A stretch of 18,680 nt of DNA from NCBI GenBank assembly GCA_050731755.1, contig JBOHPP010000234.1, positions 1 through 18,680 on the forward strand. The letters are read 5' to 3'. This document shows, piece after piece, positions 14,761 through 18,680 of this stretch. A program made the translations under genes and the position numbers. Position 1 is the stretch's first letter. Every line of letters begins with the position of its first letter. The DNA is from JBOHPP01 sp050731755. Its GTDB lineage: Bacteria; Methylomirabilota; Methylomirabilia; Rokubacteriales; CSP1-6. Under the pieces are notes generated by a model. The model ran no database searches. It was not told the DNA's origin and saw only the letters and a list, made by a program, of their open reading frames with translations.

Positions 14761-15674
14761 GCCTGCGCGATTTCGGTTTCTATGTGCGCGGTCGCATCAA
14801 CCGCAGCCTGGCCTGGATGCTCAATGCCCGTCCTTCGGACGTTCCCACGCCGCTGGAGACGGTGCTGCGCAGCGACGGCTCACCCCTGGCGCTCGCCGGA
14901 CTCGTCGTGGCGCGTCCGGACGAGGAGCGACAAGCCGCGGTCGCGACCTATCTCACCGCGCGCGGCGCGGACTTCAGCCGCCACCGGTTCGCGACGTTCG
15001 AGGGCAGCGGCGAGAACTTCAGCGTGGACCTGGGCACAGGCGACCGCGTGCTGCTGCTCATCGCGCACCACGACGCGGTGCCGGGCAGCCCGGGCGCCAA
15101 CGACAATGCCGCCGCCGTCGGCATCCTGCTGCATCTGATGGAGCGGCTGGCCGGCCGCCTGCCGCCGGCCCGGCGCGTGCGGCTGCTCTTCACGGCGGCC
15201 GAGGAGCGGGGCTATCTCGGCGCCCGGGCCTACGTCCGTGACGTGCCGCTGGCCGGCGTGGCGGGCGTGCTGAGCCTGGAGCTCTGCGGCATCGGCGACA
15301 CCCTGGCGGTGTGGGACGCCACCGGCGACTCACCGTTTCTCCGGCGGGTGGCCGGCGCCCTCGAAGGACTCGGCCTCCGGCCCGACGACACCTACCACCT
15401 CGTCGGGCGGATTCCCGTCTTCGGCAGCGACCACCGCGCGTTCGCCGCCGCCGGAATTCCCGCCTATGGGTTCACCATCGTCCCCTCGCGGGAGGCCGAG
15501 GCGCTGCGCCGCTTCGTGCTGAGCCCGACCCGCAGCGTCTTCCGAGCTCTCGTGCACCGGCCGCCGCCCTTCGACACCTATCACACCGGCCGGGACGCGC
15601 TCGCCACGCTCGAGCCCGCGGCGCTCACCCACGTGGGCCGCGCGCTGGAGGCCATCGCGCTCGAGGCGCTCTGA
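14757..15674 (+). CDS. M28 family zinc peptidase (aminopeptidase-like)
   Basis: 305 residues from GTG 14757 (GTGA with tatD). Two-zinc M28 site is complete: H104 and D106 in IAHHDAVPGSPGANDNAAA, bridging D116, E149/E150 in FTAAEERG, E175 in LSLELCGIGD, and H276 in FDTYHTGRD. The fold should remove N-terminal residues from peptides or act as a related carboxypeptidase or glutaminyl cyclase. No signal peptide or membrane span is seen, so a cytoplasmic place is likely. It is the last gene of the overlapping operon that begins with tmk. Substrate is unknown. The same frame is open far upstream inside DUF2914/tatD, but only the start at 14757 gives the domain alone. Confidence 0.88.
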   Translation: MSLRDFGFYVRGRINRSLAWMLNARPSDVPTPLETVLRSDGSPLALAGLVVARPDEERQAAVATYLTARGADFSRHRFATFEGSGENFSVDLGTGDRVLLLIAHHDAVPGSPGANDNAAAVGILLHLMERLAGRLPPARRVRLLFTAAEERGYLGARAYVRDVPLAGVAGVLSLELCGIGDTLAVWDATGDSPFLRRVAGALEGLGLRPDDTYHLVGRIPVFGSDHRAFAAAGIPAYGFTIVPSREAEALRRFVLSPTRSVFRALVHRPPPFDTYHTGRDALATLEPAALTHVGRALEAIALEAL

Positions 15675-15790
15675 GCGGCGGCCAACGCTAGGCGCGCTTG
15701 GAGCGGGCGGCGGCAGCGCGGCTTCGCGCCCGGTGCGCGTTGGGCTGGACCGAGGAGGGTGGTCAGCGCCGAACGGCGCTGCTCGAGACG

Positions 15791-16063
15791 ATGTGGACGC
15801 TCGCCCCCCGCGATCTCCGTGACCTGATCGCCCTCGACGTACACTGCGCCCTGCTGGCGCGGAAGAGCGTGGTGGAGGTGGATATGGGGGGCTGCGGCCG
15901 CGACGAGATCTGGGAGGCTCTCTCGCGATGGTCCGCCGGCCTTCCACCCGGCGGCCGGCTCCTGGTGAATGGACGGATGAGCCGCGACCGTGTGGGCTGC
16001 TTCAGGATCGAGACGGTCTTTGGGCCGGCACTCTCCGACCCGCCGCAGGCCCGGCCGGCGTGA
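15791..16063 (+). CDS. Small hypothetical protein
   Basis: 90 residues from ATG 15791 (MWTLAPRDLRDLIALDVH); TTG codons at 15698 (121 residues) and 15740 are alternative starts, and none has a clear ribosome site. The core reads LDVHCALLARKSVVEVDMGGCGRDEIWEALSRWSAGLPPGGRLLVNG, then SRDRVGCFRIETVFGPAL, an alpha/beta-looking small domain with two or three Cys. I recognise no family. It follows the M28 gene after 116 bases on the same strand and converges on the DUF2007 gene with 9 bases between stops. It might be a tail gene of the operon. Confidence 0.5.
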   Translation: MWTLAPRDLRDLIALDVHCALLARKSVVEVDMGGCGRDEIWEALSRWSAGLPPGGRLLVNGRMSRDRVGCFRIETVFGPALSDPPQARPA

Positions 16064-16073
16064 CGCCGGGCCT
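16047..16073. terminator. GC-rich hairpin between convergent genes
   Basis: AGGCCCGGC (16047-16055) pairs with GCCGGGCCT (16065-16073), 9 bp around a 9-base loop, spanning the facing stop codons of the small ORF and the DUF2007 gene. There is no T-tract on either side, so a bidirectional terminator or barrier is possible but not certain. Confidence 0.4.
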
Positions 16074-16375
16074 CAGGGGCCCCCGGCGACGCGCGCGAGA
16101 AGCAGGCGGCTGCGGGGCGCCTCGGGCGCCGGGACCAGGACGACCACTTCGCCCTGGCCGCCCACGCTGAACGGGTAAACCGAGTAGGCCAGCCGCGAGT
16201 GCAGTACCGTCGGGATGCCCTCGCTCTCGAACAGGCTCTTGACGACGAGGGCCTCGGCCCGGTCGCAGCGATGCACCTCGACGAGCGCCGGCTCGTCGTC
16301 GCGGAGCCGGCGCCCGGGCCGGCCCGGGGGTCCGGCCGCGCCGGGAAAGGGGAGGATCTTGCCGCGCCGGGGCAT
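16073..16375 (-). CDS. DUF2007 domain protein
   Basis: 100 residues from ATG 16375, with GGAGAG 3 bases upstream on the minus strand. After a basic, Pro/Gly-rich N-terminus (PRRGKILPFPGAAGPPGRPGRR) comes the DUF2007 pattern: VEVHRCDRAEALVVKSLFESEGIPTVLHSRL ... GQGEVVVLVPAPEAPRSRLLLARV. Family members are small alpha/beta proteins, sometimes labelled putative signal-transducing proteins; no activity is established. No membrane span. It is divergent from the molybdopterin-binding oxidoreductase gene with only 41 bases between starts, so the two share a control region. Confidence 0.8.
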   Translation of the reverse strand: MPRRGKILPFPGAAGPPGRPGRRLRDDEPALVEVHRCDRAEALVVKSLFESEGIPTVLHSRLAYSVYPFSVGGQGEVVVLVPAPEAPRSRLLLARVAGGP

Positions 16376-16384
16376 GGGCTCTCC

Positions 16385-16390
16385 AGTGTA
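16385..16390 (-). promoter_or_regulatory. Candidate -10 box of the DUF2007 gene
   Basis: On the minus strand TACACT (4 of 6 to TATAAT, preceded by TG without spacer) ends 9 bases before ATG 16375. A transcript from it would have almost no leader. No -35 is evident. Confidence 0.3.
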
Positions 16391-16399
16391 CAGGACGCG

Positions 16400-16408
16400 T
16401 GCGATAAT
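16400..16408 (+). promoter_or_regulatory. Extended -10 promoter 8 nt before the CoxL-like gene start
   Basis: TG-C-GATAAT (16400-16408) is an extended -10 match with 5 of 6 consensus bases in the hexamer. It ends 8 bases before GTG 16417, so the RNA would start at or next to the start codon. No purine-rich ribosome site lies in between (the bases are GCCCGGCC), supporting leaderless translation. Confidence 0.45.
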
Positions 16409-16416
16409 GCCCGGCC

Positions 16417-18680
16417 GTGGCCCACATCGGTGCGGCGCGCCGACGCGTGGAGGACCGCCCGCTCCTGGTCGGCGCCGGACGCTTTACCGACGACGTCCGC
16501 GTGCCGGGAACGGTCCACGTTCACCTCCTGCGCAGCCCTCACGCCCACGCCCGCATCTCGCGTCTCGACATCGGCGCCGCCCTCCGCGCGGCCGGCGTGG
16601 TGGCGGTGGTGACCGGCGCCGACGTCCGCGACCTCAAACCGCTCTCGGTCAACATGCTGTTTGCCGGCATCAAGGCCACGCGCCGCCCCGTGCTGGCCGA
16701 GCAGGTCGTGCGCGCGGTGGGCGAGCCGGTGGCCGCCGTGGTCGCCGACACGCCGGCCAGCGCCCGTGACGCCGCCGAGATGATCGACGTTCACTGGGAA
16801 CCGCTGGCGGCAGTGGCCGACGCGCGCGCGAGCGCCGGCGATGGCGCCCCCGTGCTTCACCCCACGCTCGGCGCCAATCGCGCCTTCGACCACGCCTGGC
16901 GCGTGGGCGACGTGGCGGGAGCGTTGACCCGCGCCGCGCACGTCGCCCGCTTGCGCGTGCACCAGGCGCGGCTGGCCGCGGTCGCCATGGAGCCGCGCTC
17001 GGTGCTGGCCGTCTACGACGCCCACCTCGACGAGCTGACCGTCTGGTCGTCCACGCAGGCGCCGTTCCGCGTGCGGGCCGAGATCGCGACCTCGATCGGG
17101 CTCAGCGAGAGCCGCATCCGCGTCATCGCCCCCGACGTGGGCGGCGGCTTCGGCGTCAAGGGCTCGCCCTATGGCGAAGACGTGCTGGTGGCCTGGCTGG
17201 CCCGCCGGCTCGGGTGTCCCGTGAAGTGGGTGGCCACGCGCGGCGAAGACACGGCAACGACGCATCACGGCCGGGGCGGGCAGGCCGAGGGTGAGCTGGC
17301 GGTGGACGCGGAGGGCCGGATCCTCGCGGTGCGCGCGCGCATCCTCGTCCCGTTGGGCTCGGAGATGGTCTTCAGCGGCGCCGTGCCGGCCTACAACCAC
17401 GGGCGCACGCTGCCGGGAGCGTACGTCGTGCCCGCCGTCGACATCGAGACGGCCGGCACCTACACCACCACAGCACCGACCGGGGCCTACCGCGGCGCCG
17501 GCCGACCCGAGGGCATCTTCCTCATGGAGCGCTTGCTCGACGAAGCGGCCCGCAGGCTCGGCCTTGATCCGGCTGATATCCGCCGCCGCAACTTCGTACC
17601 GCCCGGGGCGTTTCCCTATCGCACGCCCACCGGCGCGGTCTACGACTCCGGTGACTACGCGGCGGCGTTCGAGCACGCGCTGAAGCTCGCCGATTACGCG
17701 CGCCTGCGGAAGGAGCAGGCCGCGGCGCGCGCGCGAGGCGAGGTGGTGGGCATCGGGCTGGCCGCGTACGTGGAGCCCGCCGCGCTCGGCTGGGAGAGCG
17801 GCAGCGTCCGCGTCGAGCGCACCGGCACGGTCACCGTCGTGACCGGCAGTAGCCCCCACGGTCAGGGCCACGCGACGACGTGGGCGCAGATCGCCGCCGA
17901 CGTGCTCGGCGTCGAGTTCGACGCCATCGCCGTCCGCCACGGCGACACCCGGGGCGCCCCGCAGGGCTTCGGCACGTTCGGCAGCCGGAGCACCGCGCTC
18001 GGTGGCAGCGCCGTCTTCCGCGCCGCCACTCAGGTTCGCGACAAGGGCCAGCGCATCGCGGCCAGCGTACTGGAGGCCGCGCCCACCGACGTCGTCGCCG
18101 TGGCCGGCGGCTTCCAGGTCAAGGGGGTGCCGGCCAAGACGGTCACCTGGGCGCGGGTGGCCGACGCCGCCTACCGGGGCGCGCACCTGGCGCCGGGCGA
18201 CGAGCCCGGGCTCGAGGCCACGGTGTTCTTCAAGGCCGATGGCGAAACGTGGTCGTTCGGGACGTGCGTGGCGACCGTGGCCATCGACCGGAACACCGGG
18301 CAGGTGAGGCTGACGCGACTCGTGTGGGTCGACGACGCCGGCACGATCGTCAACCCCCTGATCGCCGAGGGCCAGCTCCACGGCAGCTACGCCCAGGGGG
18401 CGGGCCAGGCGCTGCTGGAGGGGATCGTCTACGATGCCGAGGGCCAACTGGTGACGGCGACGCTGATGGACTATGCGCTGCCGCGGGTGGGCGACTTCCC
18501 CGAGCCCGAGCTGGACAAGACCGTGACCCCCTCCCCGCGCAACCCCCTCGGCGCCAAGGGGCTGGGTGAAGCGGGCTGCATCGCGGTGCCGCCCGCCGTC
18601 GTCAACGCCGTCGTCGACGCGCTGGCGCCCTTCGGCTGCACGCACCTCGACATGCCGATTGCCGCCGAGAACGTGTGGCG
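16417..18680 (+). CDS. Xanthine dehydrogenase/CoxL-family molybdopterin-binding large subunit (partial)
   Basis: 754 residues are visible; the gene runs off the right edge. The large catalytic subunit of a molybdenum hydroxylase begins RRRVEDRPLLVGAGRFTDDV, the classic N-terminus, then RSPHAHARISRLD, a GADV-LKPL stretch, VGEPVAAVVADT, DVGGGFGVKG (G242-G246, cofactor contact) and R-EDTATTHHGRG. Y358-R363 reads YRGAGRPE, not the AYRCSFR loop of true (form I) CO dehydrogenases, so it is a form II / aldehyde-, xanthine- or other aromatic-hydroxylase type. The catalytic Glu is E718 in GAKGLGEAG. Partner FAD and [2Fe-2S] subunits are expected downstream. GTG 16417 is supported by the conserved N-terminus. 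Substrate cannot be named. Cofactor need links it to moaC and the Mo transporter. Confidence 0.93.
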   Translation, partial: MAHIGAARRRVEDRPLLVGAGRFTDDVRVPGTVHVHLLRSPHAHARISRLDIGAALRAAGVVAVVTGADVRDLKPLSVNMLFAGIKATRRPVLAEQVVRAVGEPVAAVVADTPASARDAAEMIDVHWEPLAAVADARASAGDGAPVLHPTLGANRAFDHAWRVGDVAGALTRAAHVARLRVHQARLAAVAMEPRSVLAVYDAHLDELTVWSSTQAPFRVRAEIATSIGLSESRIRVIAPDVGGGFGVKGSPYGEDVLVAWLARRLGCPVKWVATRGEDTATTHHGRGGQAEGELAVDAEGRILAVRARILVPLGSEMVFSGAVPAYNHGRTLPGAYVVPAVDIETAGTYTTTAPTGAYRGAGRPEGIFLMERLLDEAARRLGLDPADIRRRNFVPPGAFPYRTPTGAVYDSGDYAAAFEHALKLADYARLRKEQAAARARGEVVGIGLAAYVEPAALGWESGSVRVERTGTVTVVTGSSPHGQGHATTWAQIAADVLGVEFDAIAVRHGDTRGAPQGFGTFGSRSTALGGSAVFRAATQVRDKGQRIAASVLEAAPTDVVAVAGGFQVKGVPAKTVTWARVADAAYRGAHLAPGDEPGLEATVFFKADGETWSFGTCVATVAIDRNTGQVRLTRLVWVDDAGTIVNPLIAEGQLHGSYAQGAGQALLEGIVYDAEGQLVTATLMDYALPRVGDFPEPELDKTVTPSPRNPLGAKGLGEAGCIAVPPAVVNAVVDALAPFGCTHLDMPIAAENVW

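Noticed and set aside
15675..15790. Repeat or RNA in the gap after the M28 gene
   Set aside because: No hairpin, promoter or repeat stands out; it is either plain spacer or the N-terminus of the small ORF if a TTG start is used.
15763..18645. A 960-codon open frame on the minus strand
   Set aside because: It lies antisense to the molybdenum hydroxylase subunit, whose + frame has full family motifs. The antisense product is Gly/Arg/His-rich with no domain, as expected from GC-rich third-position bias. Only its DUF2007-length neighbour in another minus frame (16073-16375) is real.

Overview
This is a very GC-rich, gene-dense window with many GTG starts and many 4-base GTGA/ATGA gene overlaps. 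Every large gene has recognisable bacterial family motifs. The style (long overlapping operon, Mo-hydroxylase genes, SBP56, tmk-holB-ricT-metG-tatD synteny) fits a soil or subsurface bacterium of the Rokubacteria/NC10 (Methylomirabilota) or deltaproteobacterial kind. That placement is inference only: no rRNA or marker tree is available here.

Layout. (1) 1-3825, + strand: a molybdate/tungstate uptake cluster. It holds the tail of one substrate-binding protein, a complete ModA-like binding protein, a ModB-like permease, a ModC-like ATPase and, overlapping it, a second ATPase that ends in a Mop/TOBE oxyanion-binding domain. (2) 3822-3948: a consensus-like promoter and a strong intrinsic terminator bracket about 90 nt with no convincing ORF, which is a candidate small RNA or attenuated leader. 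(3) 3981-5958, +: a DUF465/YdcH small protein, MoaC (molybdopterin precursor synthesis) and an AcuC-type histone-deacetylase-fold enzyme. (4) 8130-6001, - strand: SBP56 (selenium-binding protein / methanethiol oxidase family) followed by a histidine-rich polytopic membrane protein. (5) 8391-15674, +: an eight-gene, tightly overlapping housekeeping operon: tmk, holB, ricT (PSP1/YaaT), metG, a small unknown, a DUF5924/DUF2914 membrane protein, tatD and an M28 peptidase. An unknown small ORF follows. (6) 16073-16375, -: a DUF2007 protein. It is divergent from the last gene (16417 to the right edge), a xanthine-dehydrogenase/CoxL-family molybdopterin-binding large subunit cut by the window end.

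How it fits together: oxyanion uptake, MoaC and a molybdopterin hydroxylase subunit lie in one 18 kb stretch, giving a loose molybdenum theme. The central operon carries DNA replication, tRNA charging and RNA-processing factors in an order known from Firmicutes and other bacteria (tmk...holB-yaaT...metS-yabD). Less ordinary points are the paired ATPases with no second permease in view, the promoter-terminator island at 3822-3948, starts placed 7-9 nt after -10-like boxes (possible leaderless mRNAs), an extra cysteine cluster in RicT, altered motif residues in Tmk and HolB, and a hairpin that masks the likely ribosome binding site of the membrane protein. No rRNA, tRNA, CRISPR array or insertion sequence was seen. 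No stretch over 300 bases lacks a gene.
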